From NCBI RefSeq assembly GCF_000308515.1, contig NZ_BAFV01000053.1, positions 124,001-188,000 of the forward strand: a stretch of 64,000 nucleotides of DNA. Direction: 5' to 3'. The translations under genes and the position numbers were made by a program. This stretch comes from Nocardia carnea NBRC 14403. Its GTDB lineage: Bacteria > Actinomycetota > Actinomycetes > Mycobacteriales > Mycobacteriaceae. Positions 24,242 through 33,330 of the stretch are shown here, in pieces (the stretch's first letter is position 1; each line of letters opens with the position of its first letter). The notes below the pieces were generated by a model. That model worked only from the letters and a program-made list of their open reading frames with translations, had not been told where the DNA came from and made no database searches.

Positions 24242-25900
24242 TCATCTGCCCGCATCGATTTCCGGTTCGTGGCCGGATATATCTACTTGCGGTGGTATGG
24301 TCGCCGGCGCGGGTTCCCCGGCGGATTCGGCACCGGGCCGGCCGTGTTCGACCACGAAACTCGCTCGGGTGACAACGGGTGCGCCGGGTTCCCGGACGAA
24401 CGGCACCACCCGGAAATCGCTGCGCCACAGCTGGTGATCCACCTCCACCCGGACATAGCCGCGCTGGCCGTTGAAGAATTTCATATCGGGATTGGCGGCC
24501 AGCAGGGTCCGGCCGCGCGGGGTCAGATCGGCGCCGTCACGACCGGTGGTGATCGAGGTCCCGGTGAATTCCGTGGCGACCACCGGCGACCCCGGATCCC
24601 GGTAATCGCCGCGGATATCGACCACATAGTTCTCGTGCCGATCACCCGTGAGCACCACCAGATCACCCCGGCCGCGGGCGGCGGCCGCGGCGAGCACCGC
24701 GTTGCGATCGGCGACATAGCCGTCCCAGGCATCGGTCCCCACCGCCACGGCGGGGCCGGGGTCGTAGTCGGATTGCGCCATGGCGACCTGATTGCCCAGT
24801 ATCTGCCAGCGCGCCGGCGAGCGGGTGAGACCGTCGATCAGCCATTCGCGCTGTTCGGCGCCCAGGATCGTACGGTCGGGGTCGAAGCGATCGGCGCAGT
24901 CGACGACGAGATTCGCACCGTCGCCACAGACCAGCGGTGAACGGTACTGGCGGGTGTCGAGCATGGTGAGATCGGCCAGGTCACCGAAGGTGTACCGGCG
25001 GTGCATCCGGGCATACGGGCCCGCCGGCAGTTGTTCGATGCGCAGCGGCAGATGTTCGTACATCGCCTGGAATGCGGCCGCACGCCGCCGCCGGAACAGG
25101 GCGGGCAGCAGATGGATATCGATACCGGCGCCGGGTTCGAAACCCGCCCAGTTGTTGTCGATTTCGTGATCGTCGAAGGTGCAGACCCATGGGAACGCGG
25201 CGTGCGCCGCGCGCAGTTCCGGTTCGGCCTTGTACTGCGCGTAACGGAGCCGGTATCCGGTGAGGTCGGTGGCCTCGTCGCGTAACGTCTCCGGGATCGT
25301 GACCCCCGCCCGGCCGCGCGCCCACTCCATTTCGTAGATGTAGTCGCCGAGATGCACCACCAGATCCAGGTCCTCGGCGCCCAGGTGCTCGTAGGCGGTG
25401 TAGTAGCCGGAACTCCAGTGCTGACAGGACGCGAACGCGAACCGCAGCCGATCGGTCCGCGTTCCGGCCGCGGGCGCGGTGCGGGTGCGGCCGACCGGTG
25501 AAATCGCCGAACCCGCACGGAATCGGTAGAAATACCAGCGATCCGGCGCCAAACCTCGCACCTCGGGGTGCACACTGTGGCCGAGTTCCCGGGTGGCCAC
25601 CGCGCTCCCGCGGGCAGCGATCCGGCGGAACTGCTCGTCCTCGGCTACCTCGTACTCGACGGTGACCGGTGCGAGCCCGGTCCCGCCCAGCCCGTCGGGG
25701 GCGAAGGGGTCGGGCGCCAGGCGCGTCCACAGCACCACGCCGTCGGGCAGTGGTTCACCGGAAGCGACTCCCAGCGTGAACGGGTCGCCGAGCAGGCGCG
25801 GCGCCCGAAACGGCGCGCTGCTCACCAGACCCGCACCGGCCAGCACTGCGACGGCACCGGCCGACCCCGCATGCAGCAACCTGCGACGGGATAGGGGCAT
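24242..25900 (-). CDS. phoD: PhoD-type alkaline phosphatase, Tat-exported
   Basis: The 552-residue enzyme starts with a twin-arginine signal SRRRLLHAG plus hydrophobic stretch, so it is exported folded. The PhoD domains follow: N-terminal GDPFTLGVASGEPLPDGVVLWTRL, then the metallophosphatase core with FASCQ, HLGDYIYEME, TFDDHEIDNNW, LGNQVAM and LTGDRHENYV, which provide Fe/Ca ligands. PhoD hydrolyses phosphomonoesters and diesters at the cell surface to gain phosphate. It lies 90 bp upstream of choD on the same strand; a shared role is not evident. Confidence 0.9.
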   Translation of the reverse strand: MPLSRRRLLHAGSAGAVAVLAGAGLVSSAPFRAPRLLGDPFTLGVASGEPLPDGVVLWTRLAPDPFAPDGLGGTGLAPVTVEYEVAEDEQFRRIAARGSAVATRELGHSVHPEVRGLAPDRWYFYRFRAGSAISPVGRTRTAPAAGTRTDRLRFAFASCQHWSSGYYTAYEHLGAEDLDLVVHLGDYIYEMEWARGRAGVTIPETLRDEATDLTGYRLRYAQYKAEPELRAAHAAFPWVCTFDDHEIDNNWAGFEPGAGIDIHLLPALFRRRRAAAFQAMYEHLPLRIEQLPAGPYARMHRRYTFGDLADLTMLDTRQYRSPLVCGDGANLVVDCADRFDPDRTILGAEQREWLIDGLTRSPARWQILGNQVAMAQSDYDPGPAVAVGTDAWDGYVADRNAVLAAAAARGRGDLVVLTGDRHENYVVDIRGDYRDPGSPVVATEFTGTSITTGRDGADLTPRGRTLLAANPDMKFFNGQRGYVRVEVDHQLWRSDFRVVPFVREPGAPVVTRASFVVEHGRPGAESAGEPAPATIPPQVDISGHEPEIDAGR

Positions 25901-26404
25901 GGATCAAATTATTGCCTGTCCCCGGCCGATCCGCCCCAACGGCCCGGTATCCGGCGGGGCAGCCGAGCCCGCACCGCACAGATCGAAGAGCTGAGGCCCC
26001 GCGGACAGGGGCTGCAAGGTGCCGGCCCGACCGCCTTCCCGAGCCGGCCTGCCGTCGCCGGGAATCCGGAAAGATCCCCGCTGAAACACCCGTGCACGAC
26101 GGTGTAGCCGCCGATGCCGGAGTCCCGAGGCCCCTGCGTCGGCGAGCTCGCCGCGCCCCAGTCGCCGAGGACTATCAGCCGGCCCTGTCCTTCCGCTCGA
26201 AGCGTGGACGACCGCATCAGCAACGCATTCCGGCGGTGCTGTGACCTGAGCCCGACCAACTCACCGTCGACGGCACGGTTCCGGTAGCGTCCATGGCCCG
26301 GCAATGCGGCCGCAATCCGGATCCCTGCCGTCGACCGGTAGCTCGACGGGGGCCGAGGGCAGACTCACGCCCGCCCTCGACCGCTGTCCGTTTCGCGATA
26401 CTGC
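25901..26404. other. 500-bp gap without a convincing gene
   Basis: Upstream of phoD and downstream of the LppU-like gene. Both strands have open frames of up to 130 codons (for example 25909-26304 leftward), but none has a recognisable domain, a good start or plausible composition. It must contain the phoD promoter; no PhoP box was identified by eye. Confidence 0.4.
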
Positions 26405-27136
26405 CTAGAGGTCGGCGAAGCAGACCACGAAGCGGCGCTGGTCGTAGACGAAACCGCTGTCGGCCGACGGGCAGGCGTTCACGCTGTTGGTATCCGGCAG
26501 GATGCTGATCACCTGCACCCCGCCGGGGCCGCAATCGGCGCGCTGGGGCTCATCACCCGATACGTCCACGCAGCTGCCGACGACCCAGTCGATATCGAGG
26601 CACAGGGTGGTGTCGGCGATGGTGTGGGTGGTATCGCCGTCGGCGGGGCAGGCCGTACCGGCCGGGCCCACCGCGGACACCTTGTACCGGGATTCCGCAC
26701 TGCCGCAGGCCGCTTCGGTGACTTCCTTCTCACCGAATCCGCTGAGGCATTCTCCGGCGGCCACCTCGACCTTCGGCGGCGCCTGTTTCGCCTCTTTGTT
26801 GACCTGTCCCGCGGTGCCGAGGGCGGGCGGGGTGGTGGTCGGCGGCGTGGAGGCCGAGGGCGGCACGACCGGCACCACGGGTGGTGCGGGTGTCGTGGTC
26901 GTCCCGGCGATCGCACTGGTGGCGGACGGGGTGGGTGCGGCGAGATCCTCGGTCGCCTCCTCCGTACCGCTACCACCGGCCGTGGCCAGCAGGGCGGCGA
27001 TCCCGATTCCCAGCACGATCGAGGTCACCACGGCGGCGATGGCGATCGCCGCTGCGGTGGCGCCTACCCGTGCGCGTTTGTCCTGCTTCGAGAGCGGCGG
27101 CTGCCCGTCGTTCTCGTTCGGTGCCGGATCGGTCAC
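26405..27136 (-). CDS. Membrane-anchored protein with Cys-rich C-terminal domain (LppU/SCO3897-like)
   Basis: The 243-residue product has a short cytoplasmic tail, one transmembrane helix (about residues 25-50, TAAAIAIAAVVTSIVLGIGIAA part), a Pro/Thr/Ser-rich extracytoplasmic linker to about residue 120, and a C-terminal domain with six cysteines spaced as in the LppU family (AGECLS, AACGSAES, GTACP, TLCLDID, GSCVD, NACPS, VVCFADL). The domain is probably disulfide-bonded; function is unknown. It overlaps the upstream gene by 4 bp (ATGA), so the two envelope proteins are made together. Confidence 0.75.
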   Translation of the reverse strand: MTDPAPNENDGQPPLSKQDKRARVGATAAAIAIAAVVTSIVLGIGIAALLATAGGSGTEEATEDLAAPTPSATSAIAGTTTTPAPPVVPVVPPSASTPPTTTPPALGTAGQVNKEAKQAPPKVEVAAGECLSGFGEKEVTEAACGSAESRYKVSAVGPAGTACPADGDTTHTIADTTLCLDIDWVVGSCVDVSGDEPQRADCGPGGVQVISILPDTNSVNACPSADSGFVYDQRRFVVCFADL

Positions 27137-27741
27137 GGTTCGCCGCGCAGGACGGCCGCCACGGCGTCACCGAACGACTGCCCACCCATGACGTAACCGC
27201 CGGCCACACCGCCAACGAGCATTCCGATCGGCCCGGTGATGATGCTGAGGAAGCCGAGGCCCACGAGCGCGCCGAGCAGACCGCCCAGCACCGCGCCGGC
27301 CGCAACGCCGGCGACGTTCTTCTCCAGTTCGGAGGTGAGCCGGGCCATCGAGCTCACCGGCCGCATCTCGCCGATGTTCTCGGCGGTGACGGTCGGGGTG
27401 AGTTCGAGAGAGGTGCCGTCGCCACTGATTTCGTGCGCGACGGCCATATCGCTGCCGGAGATCTCGTAGGTCAGCGGCACCTCGGCCACGACGGCGCCGC
27501 TGACCGCTTTCAGTACGGCGGTGGCGCCGTCGGGGGTGAGTTCGAACCGGCCGTTCTCGACCTCGGTGGTGATGGTCTGCGTCTTCTGGTCGACGCTGGT
27601 CTCGTAGGCGATTCCCTGGTCGACGCCCTCGCTCTCGAGCTTCGGGGCCGGAGCCGCCGGTTCGGCGTGCACGGTCGCGGCCGAAATACCGACGGCGGCG
27701 ACGGACAGAAGTGCGGTGGCGGCGAAAGTGCCGAACTTCAT
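27133..27741 (-). CDS. Exported protein with C-terminal glycine-zipper segment
   Basis: The 202-residue protein starts with a signal peptide (ATALLSVAAVGISAATVHA, cleavage before EPAAP). A beta-rich middle domain (GIAYETSVDQKTQTITTEVENGRFEL) is followed by a hydrophobic Gly-rich end, AAGAVLGGLLGALVGLG then GPIGMLVGGVAGGYVMGG, which may insert in a membrane as a glycine zipper. This layout is common in Nocardia exported proteins of unknown function (DUF8020-like). ATG 27741 is chosen. It is first in a two-gene operon with the LppU-like gene. Confidence 0.75.
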   Translation of the reverse strand: MKFGTFAATALLSVAAVGISAATVHAEPAAPAPKLESEGVDQGIAYETSVDQKTQTITTEVENGRFELTPDGATAVLKAVSGAVVAEVPLTYEISGSDMAVAHEISGDGTSLELTPTVTAENIGEMRPVSSMARLTSELEKNVAGVAAGAVLGGLLGALVGLGFLSIITGPIGMLVGGVAGGYVMGGQSFGDAVAAVLRGEP

Positions 27742-28209
27742 TACGTTCAATTCCTTCTCACGTAGACCGTCCCGGAACCGGGCGGCTGCGATTTCAGTTC
27801 GCGCACAGGACCATACCGATATTCGGACTCGAGGTGCATACCCAGAATTCAAAGGAATTTTCATCCTTTAAATTGCTACGCAATAACGGGTAATCGGCGG
27901 CGGAATTCCGCGAACCTCGCCCGACGCAACGGTTATACCTCTCGGCAATATCTGAAACGAACGACCGAACGGCCCACCAGCATTCACCTGGCAATCACGC
28001 GTCGTCGATAACGTTTACGCACCGTTATTCACTCGAAGGCCCCCTGCTGTTACACGTCCGCCAGGTATCCCGTGAACCACTCGGTGAGCATTACCCCATT
28101 CGTGACCCCCGCACACACTTCGTGATCATGCGGGTCTGTGTCCCGTGATCCGCAGGTGCTCGACTACTTACAGGATGTCCGATACCTGCCGATACCACCG
28201 GAGCCGGCC
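27742..28209. other. 468-bp divergent promoter region, locally A/T-rich
   Basis: Lies between two divergent exported-protein genes. The stretch 27830-28030 is clearly richer in A/T than the rest of the window and probably holds promoters. A 66-codon leftward frame (27794-27994) ends in a Cys-containing peptide, but it has no recognisable family; I do not call it a gene. Confidence 0.4.
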
Positions 28210-28626
28210 ATGAACTCATCGGGAAGTCTTCGCCTCGGGGGCACCGCCTGCGCGCTCGCCGCCGCGGCCGTCCTCGGCCAGCCTGCCACTGCCTCGGCCT
28301 ACATCACCGATGTCGCCGTATCCGGTGGGTTCGGTCTGGGTTTCATCCAATACGGGGTCGGCTGCACCTACACCGTGACCGCTACCGGCGCACCCGGTGA
28401 TCAGGTGGTTTTCGCGGATTCGGTGAACGGGCAGCCGGGCGGCGGCACCTTCGGCCCGGTCGAGGAGGAGGAACCGGGGGTGTTCACCGCGGACTGGAAC
28501 CCTTCCGTGATCGGGCGGCACACCGTTTCCGCGGGCGGCGCCACCACGAACGTCAACGTTCAGGTCGGCTACGACTTCGGCATCATCTGCTTCACGTTGC
28601 CCGAGTGGGTTCACCTGCCGTTCTGA
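28210..28626 (+). CDS. Secreted Ig-like small protein
   Basis: The 138-residue product has a signal peptide (LGGTACALAAAAVLGQPATASA, mature start YITDV). The mature part is beta-rich with two cysteines (GVGCTYTV and GIICFTL) and the pattern GRHTVSAGG that fits a single immunoglobulin-like domain of the kind found in actinobacterial exported proteins. ATG 28210 (GGAG upstream) is preferred to a start 24 codons earlier, which would add a non-signal extension. Function unknown. Confidence 0.7.
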   Translation: MNSSGSLRLGGTACALAAAAVLGQPATASAYITDVAVSGGFGLGFIQYGVGCTYTVTATGAPGDQVVFADSVNGQPGGGTFGPVEEEEPGVFTADWNPSVIGRHTVSAGGATTNVNVQVGYDFGIICFTLPEWVHLPF

Positions 28627-28749
28627 TCTTGTCGGCACCTCATCCGGCCGCACACCTGCTTCCGGAGCGCTTGACAGGCCCGGCAATTTTGACAGACTCC
28701 GACGAAATCGCCGGGCGGGTATGCGCCGGGTCGTACGGAAGGATTTCGG

Positions 28750-29610
28750 ATGGGTGTCTATGCGGTCACCGGAGCTGCCTCGGGGATGGGCCGGGCCGTC
28801 GCCGAGAAGCTGGAAGCCGAGGGCCACCGGGTGATCGGCGTGGATATCCAGGAAACCGATATCGTCGCCGACCTCTCCACCGCGGCGGGACGACGCCGGG
28901 CGATCGACGAAGTGCTCGAGGCGGCGGATGGGCGGCTCGACGGCGCGGTCCTGGCGGCGGGACTGGGGCCGGTACGCGATCGGTCGCGGCTCCCGGTGAT
29001 CGCCGCGGTCAACTACCTCGGCGTGGTCGATCTGCTCGAGGGCTGGCGGCCCGCCCTCGCCGCGACCGGTGCCGCGCGCGTGGTGGCCTTCGGCAGCAAT
29101 TCGTCCACCACGGTCCCCCTGGTACGGAACCGGACGGTCCGGGCTTTCCTGGCCGGCGATACCGAGCGCGCGGTCCGCAGCGTGCGGATCTTCGGCGCCC
29201 AGGCTGCACCTTTCGTCTATGCCGCGTCCAAGGTCGCGGTGAGCCGCTGGGTCCGCCGGCATGCCGTCCGGCCGGAGTGGGCGGGCGCCGGTATCCGGCT
29301 CAATGTCATCGCACCGGGTGCCATCCTGACTCCGTTGCTGGAGCGCCAGCTGGCCACACCGGGCGAGGCGAAGGCGGTCGAGGCGTTCCCGGTTCCCACG
29401 GGCAGTTTCGGCAAACCCGAGCACATCGCCGACTGGGTGTACATGATGCTGTCTCCTTCGGCCGAATTCCTTTGCGGCAGCATCCTGTTCGTGGACGGTG
29501 GCACCGACGCCTACTTCCGCCCGAACGACTGGCCGCGGGCCGTCCCGCTGCGGGGCGTGCTGGGCTACCTCCGGAAATTCCTGGGCTACGCCGCGACCCG
29601 CCGCACGTGA
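28750..29610 (+). CDS. Short-chain dehydrogenase, 3-alpha-hydroxysteroid dehydrogenase-like
   Basis: A 286-residue classical SDR with cofactor loop TGAASGMGRA, VDI after strand 2 (Asp suggests NAD preference), and active-site YAASK (Tyr and Lys). The stretch GHRVIGVDIQETDIVADLST plus LDGAVLAAGLGP and the late LFVDGGTDA strongly resembles Comamonas 3-alpha-hydroxysteroid dehydrogenase/carbonyl reductase. It probably oxidises or reduces a steroid or other hydrophobic ketone. Upstream, TTGACAG is repeated (28671-28677, 28689-28695), 18 bp apart. Confidence 0.82.
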   Translation: MGVYAVTGAASGMGRAVAEKLEAEGHRVIGVDIQETDIVADLSTAAGRRRAIDEVLEAADGRLDGAVLAAGLGPVRDRSRLPVIAAVNYLGVVDLLEGWRPALAATGAARVVAFGSNSSTTVPLVRNRTVRAFLAGDTERAVRSVRIFGAQAAPFVYAASKVAVSRWVRRHAVRPEWAGAGIRLNVIAPGAILTPLLERQLATPGEAKAVEAFPVPTGSFGKPEHIADWVYMMLSPSAEFLCGSILFVDGGTDAYFRPNDWPRAVPLRGVLGYLRKFLGYAATRRT

Positions 29611-29714
29611 GGTCACCGGGCGAAGGCCGGTAGTAATACTCATGCCCGCCCCGCCCTCGCGCGGCAGACTCGGTGGGGAACCGGATCAGCCGAATGGGTC
29701 AAAGGGGAGCTTCG

Positions 29715-30230
29715 ATGACATGGTCGTGGGTATGGCGGGTGACGACCGGGGTGGCGCTGCTGTGCCTCCCCTTGATCATGGTCGCCTTACGACTGAATAT
29801 TTCGGTGGGCTGGATCTTCGTCTTCGTGTTCGTCTACGGCGCACCACTGTGGCTGGGCAGCGTCGCCGTCACCATCTGGATCTCGCTGGGCTTGTTCACC
29901 CCGGGTAGTGCCGTCGAGTCCGCCGGGCCCCGCATCCGCTGCCTGCTGTACGGGTTGCTGTGGCTCTACCTGGCGGCCCTGAGCTTCTTCTGCCTGTTCA
30001 TGTCCGACGGTGGTGACGCCGACGACTGGCAGTCGCCCGCCGGTCATTTCCTGGGCGTCGACGGCTACAACAGCACTACGCCCGAATACCTGTGGCGCGC
30101 GGAAGCCGCGGCGTTTCCGAGTCTCGTGGTGAGCTGGGTGGCGTTGCTCGCGGCCGCGATCGTCTATGGGGTGATCGGTGCCCGCCGCCGGCGGGACCGC
30201 GCCCGATCCGCAGCCGTGCCCGTACCGTAG
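29715..30230 (+). CDS. Four-helix membrane protein of unknown function
   Basis: The 171-residue protein has four hydrophobic helices (about residues 8-30, 32-58, 75-97 and 130-155) and an Arg-rich cytoplasmic end. I recognise no family. ATG 29715 has a good ribosome binding site (AGGGGAGC). It is 105 bp downstream of the SDR gene and its stop faces the TetR gene at a distance of 7 bp. Confidence 0.65.
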   Translation: MTWSWVWRVTTGVALLCLPLIMVALRLNISVGWIFVFVFVYGAPLWLGSVAVTIWISLGLFTPGSAVESAGPRIRCLLYGLLWLYLAALSFFCLFMSDGGDADDWQSPAGHFLGVDGYNSTTPEYLWRAEAAAFPSLVVSWVALLAAAIVYGVIGARRRRDRARSAAVPVP

Positions 30231-30237
30231 AACGTGG

Positions 30238-30918
30238 TCACGGCGGTTCGGGTAGCTGCAATGCGTTGAACCAGATCCAGTTCAGGGTGTCGAGCAAGGT
30301 GTCGAAATCGATCTCCTCGCCCTCGACGAACACCAGCGAGGCCATCCGGCTCACCATGCTCGACAACGCCAGCGCCGTCACCCGTGCGTCCAGCCGCGGC
30401 GTCACCAGCCCGCGCTGCTGCAGGTCGCGGATCAGCGCAGCATTGCGATCGATGAACGCCGATGCCCGTTCGGCGCGCAGGGCCGCGAACTGCTGATCGA
30501 CCCGCGACACCTGTTCCAGCGCCGCCATCAGCCAGGCATTACGCCGGTAGGCGCGCAGGTACTCCCGGTTGGCGGCAGCGATCCAGTCCCGTGGGTCGGT
30601 ACTTCCACCCCGGGCCCGGACATGCGGATGCAACATCTCGTCGCGGACCTGCGCGACGACTTCGGAGAAGATCTCTTCCTTGCTGTCGAAATGGGTGTAG
30701 AAGGAACCCGAGGCCACACCCGCGGTGCGGGCGATATCGCTGATCCGGGCATCGACGAACCCGTCGCTTTCGAAAACCTGCCGGGCCGCGGCCACCAGTG
30801 CGGCCCGGGTCCGGATACCGCGCCGGCTCTTCGGCGCCGGGCGGCCGCCGGCCGGCGCCGCCGCGGCACCGGGGTCGGTGGCGGTATCCGCTACCGCGCT
30901 GCCGTCCGCGGCTGTCAC
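30238..30918 (-). CDS. TetR-family transcriptional regulator
   Basis: The 226-residue protein begins with a disordered Ala/Gly/Pro lead, then the TetR DNA-binding domain TRAALVAAARQVFESDGF with helix-turn-helix ISDIARTAGVASGSFYTHFDSKEEIF. The C-terminal domain resembles regulators of acyl-CoA and lipid genes (YRRNAWLMAALEQ). It overlaps the hotdog thioesterase gene by 4 bp and is its second operon gene, so autoregulation through the promoter upstream of 31700 is likely. It may also act on the nearby acyl-CoA dehydrogenase. Confidence 0.85.
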   Translation of the reverse strand: MTAADGSAVADTATDPGAAAAPAGGRPAPKSRRGIRTRAALVAAARQVFESDGFVDARISDIARTAGVASGSFYTHFDSKEEIFSEVVAQVRDEMLHPHVRARGGSTDPRDWIAAANREYLRAYRRNAWLMAALEQVSRVDQQFAALRAERASAFIDRNAALIRDLQQRGLVTPRLDARVTALALSSMVSRMASLVFVEGEEIDFDTLLDTLNWIWFNALQLPEPP

Positions 30919-31700
30919 CGGCCGCTCGCCGGGAACAGACGGCCCGTCGCCAAGGTGGTGATCCGGTCCTCGTTACCGGCGTCGCGCAGCGTCGCCCGCA
31001 CCACATCGGCCCGCAGTGTCGCGTCGGCGACCACCGGACCCACTCGCGCGGCCTGCAGATAACGCAGGCCCAGCGTGCTCAGGGTCGCGCCGGGAGCGAG
31101 CGAGAGCATAGCCTCCTCGGCGGCGAGCGCGATCAGGCCACCATTCACTGTGCGGGAGGCGTTCAGGCCGTCGTCGGTCCGCGGCAGCACCGCGGTCCCC
31201 GGCGCCCGCCGCTCGCAACCCGCCCGCTCGGCCAGCGGTACCGCGAGCAGCCGGCCGGTGACCGGCATATCGATACGCATCCGGTCCGGTAGCCGCAGTT
31301 CCTCGTTCGGCGACACCATGAACGATCCGCCGCCGAACGCGAAGGGTTCTCCGTCGACGGTCCACTCCACCTCGGCGACGAAGACCGAACGTCCCGCCTT
31401 GATCTTGCGGCCCACCGCCCGGACCTCACCGGAGCTCGGCGCCGGCCGGTAGAGGTGCACATCGAGTTCGAGGGTCACCGGAACCCGCGGCCCCAGGGTG
31501 AGCGCCGCGAGCAGGCCGGTCACCGTATCGGTCCAGGTGGCGAGCACCGAGGTCCGCAGCCGGTCGGTACCCGGCACATGCATCTGCGGGGTGATCGTCG
31601 CCGAGCCGTGCAGTTCCTCCCCCACCATCGTGGTCGCGAACCCCAGCTCCAGCAGAATATGCCGCCGCCGCTGCGGTTCCGTACCGGTCTCCACGGTCAT
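30915..31700 (-). CDS. Double-hotdog acyl-CoA thioesterase-like protein
   Basis: The 261-residue protein contains two hotdog domains in tandem. The first has STWTDT-like LATWTDTVTGLLAAL and TLELDVHLYRPAP; the second has TVNGGLIALAAEEAMLSL and LGLRYLQAARVGP. This is the arrangement of TesB/PaaI-like double-hotdog proteins acting on acyl-CoAs. ATG 31700 has GAGGAGG 7 bp upstream. It is co-transcribed with a TetR regulator (ATGA overlap). Confidence 0.75.
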   Translation of the reverse strand: MTVETGTEPQRRRHILLELGFATTMVGEELHGSATITPQMHVPGTDRLRTSVLATWTDTVTGLLAALTLGPRVPVTLELDVHLYRPAPSSGEVRAVGRKIKAGRSVFVAEVEWTVDGEPFAFGGGSFMVSPNEELRLPDRMRIDMPVTGRLLAVPLAERAGCERRAPGTAVLPRTDDGLNASRTVNGGLIALAAEEAMLSLAPGATLSTLGLRYLQAARVGPVVADATLRADVVRATLRDAGNEDRITTLATGRLFPASGR

Positions 31701-31825
31701 CCGAAGCCTCCTCGCACTCGTCCGCAACAGCACCCGATGATCGCCGGACGCCGACAGGGACCAATCCAACGTATCTCTCGCCGGGCCGGTGGACAGGACC
31801 TACGTCGGCGGATTGCCGACGCGAG

Positions 31826-31853
31826 CCGGGCCGGCTCCTCGCCACCGGCCCGG
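31826..31853. terminator. Hairpin downstream of the acyl-CoA dehydrogenase gene
   Basis: Perfect 9-bp stem CCGGGCCGG / CCGGCCCGG (31826-31834, 31845-31853), loop 10 nt, beginning 13 bp past the stop at 31866. No U-tract. Confidence 0.55.
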
Positions 31854-31865
31854 TTTGCCGGGAGT

Positions 31866-33095
31866 TCAGCCGGCAGCTTCGGCGGCGGCGCGGGCCTTAC
31901 CGAGTTCAGCGCGGGCGATGGTGAGTTTGTGCACCTCATCGGGCCCGTCGGCAATACGCAGGGTGCGCAGGTGGGCGTACATACTGGCCAGCGGGAAATC
32001 CTCGGTCACCCCGGCCGCCCCGTACACCTGGATCGCGCGGTCCACGATACGCAGCGCCATCACCGGCGCAGCGATCTTGATGGCCGCGATCTCCGTGCGC
32101 GCCTCCTTGTTGCCGACCGTATCCATCATCCAGGCCGTCTTCAGGGTGAGCAGCCGTGCCTGTTCGATATCGATCCGGGCCTCGGCGATCCAGTCGCGGA
32201 TATTGGCACGTTCACTGACCTTGCGCCCGAACGTGATCCGCGATTCCGCCCGCGCGCACATGAGTTCCAGGGCGCGTTCGGCCATTCCGATGGCACGCAT
32301 CGCATGGTGGATCCGGCCCGGGCCGAGCCGCGCCTGGCTGATCGCGAAACCCTCGCCCTCACCTTTGAGCACATCGGTCACCGGTACCCGGACGTCGGCG
32401 AATTCGATTTCGGCGTGCCCCTCACGGTCGACATACCCGAATACCGGCAGATTCCGCACCACCCGGACCCCCGGCGCATCGATCGGCACCACCATCATCG
32501 ACTGCTGCCGGTGCTTGGGCGCCTCCGGATCGGTTTTGCCCATGACGATCAGCACCTTGCAGTTGCGGTGCATGGCGTTGGAGGCGAACCATTTGCGGCC
32601 GTTGAGAACGTAGTGGTCGCCGTCGCGTTCCATCCGCATCTCGACATTCGTGGCATCGGAGCTGGCCACACCGGGCTCGGTCATCGCGAAGGCCGAGCGG
32701 ATGGCGCCGTCGAGCAGCGGTTCGAGCCAGCGTTCCTTGTGTTCCTGGGTGCCGAAGAGGGTGAACACCTCCATATTCCCGGTATCGGGCGCCGAACAGT
32801 TGCACGCCTCCGGTGCCAGCGCCGGGCTGCGGCCCATGATCTCGGCCAGCGGTGCGTACTCCAGGTTGGTCAGCCCCGGGCCCCATTCCTCGTGCGGATG
32901 AAAGAGATTCCACAGGCCGCGCTGCTTGGCCTCGGCCTTCAGATCCTCGAGGATCTGCGGGTGATGATGCGGATCGCCGGCCGCGGCCATCTGCTCGGCG
33001 TACACCGGTTCGGCCGGGTACACGCATTCGTCCATGAAACCGAGGAGTTTCTGCCGGTACTCGCGGGCGCGGTCGGTCGAGGTGAACAGTTCCAC
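31866..33095 (-). CDS. Acyl-CoA dehydrogenase family protein
   Basis: A 409-residue flavoprotein with the ACAD middle-domain motif AFAMTEPGVASSDATN, the FAD/substrate segment LNGRKWFASNA, the C-terminal KVSERANIRDWIAEARIDIEQ and the final YGAAGVTEDFPLASMYAHLRTLRIADGPDEVH that carries the catalytic Glu region. It resembles the ACAD10/11-like long-chain group often found in actinobacterial lipid or steroid clusters. It would oxidise an acyl-CoA to the 2-enoyl-CoA. A perfect 18-bp palindrome 78 bp upstream suggests TetR control. Confidence 0.9.
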   Translation of the reverse strand: MELFTSTDRAREYRQKLLGFMDECVYPAEPVYAEQMAAAGDPHHHPQILEDLKAEAKQRGLWNLFHPHEEWGPGLTNLEYAPLAEIMGRSPALAPEACNCSAPDTGNMEVFTLFGTQEHKERWLEPLLDGAIRSAFAMTEPGVASSDATNVEMRMERDGDHYVLNGRKWFASNAMHRNCKVLIVMGKTDPEAPKHRQQSMMVVPIDAPGVRVVRNLPVFGYVDREGHAEIEFADVRVPVTDVLKGEGEGFAISQARLGPGRIHHAMRAIGMAERALELMCARAESRITFGRKVSERANIRDWIAEARIDIEQARLLTLKTAWMMDTVGNKEARTEIAAIKIAAPVMALRIVDRAIQVYGAAGVTEDFPLASMYAHLRTLRIADGPDEVHKLTIARAELGKARAAAEAAG

Positions 33096-33172
33096 GGGAG
33101 AACTCCGATCTTCGGGGCGCGGCTCGATACGCCGCAGACGGGCCTTCGATGCTCCACCGCACGGTAAACCAA

Positions 33173-33190
33173 CTTGAATCCGGATTCAAG
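33173..33190. promoter_or_regulatory. Perfect 18-bp palindrome, candidate TetR operator
   Basis: CTTGAATCCGGATTCAAG is fully self-complementary over 18 bp. It lies 78 bp upstream of the leftward acyl-CoA dehydrogenase start, in a gap of 235 bp. Length and symmetry fit a TetR-type fatty-acid regulator site. The regulator encoded at 30238-30918 is the nearest candidate. Confidence 0.65.
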
Positions 33191-33330
33191 TACAGGACAC
33201 CCCGGCCTACTCGGCCAGGCCACCGGGCTCGCGGAGCGCGGAGCGACCGGCACCCGCGGAGACCTCCACGGGCTTCGCACCACGCCGCACCGGACCCCGC
33301 GAGCCCCGGGGCCACCTTTACGGGATCCGG

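Noticed and set aside
25909..26304. 131-codon open frame in the gap upstream of phoD
   Set aside because: Arg/Gly-rich product without a domain; start and composition look like random GC-rich sequence.
27794..27994. 66-codon open frame in the A/T-richer gap
   Set aside because: No good start signal or recognisable family; it overlaps the probable promoter region of two divergent genes.
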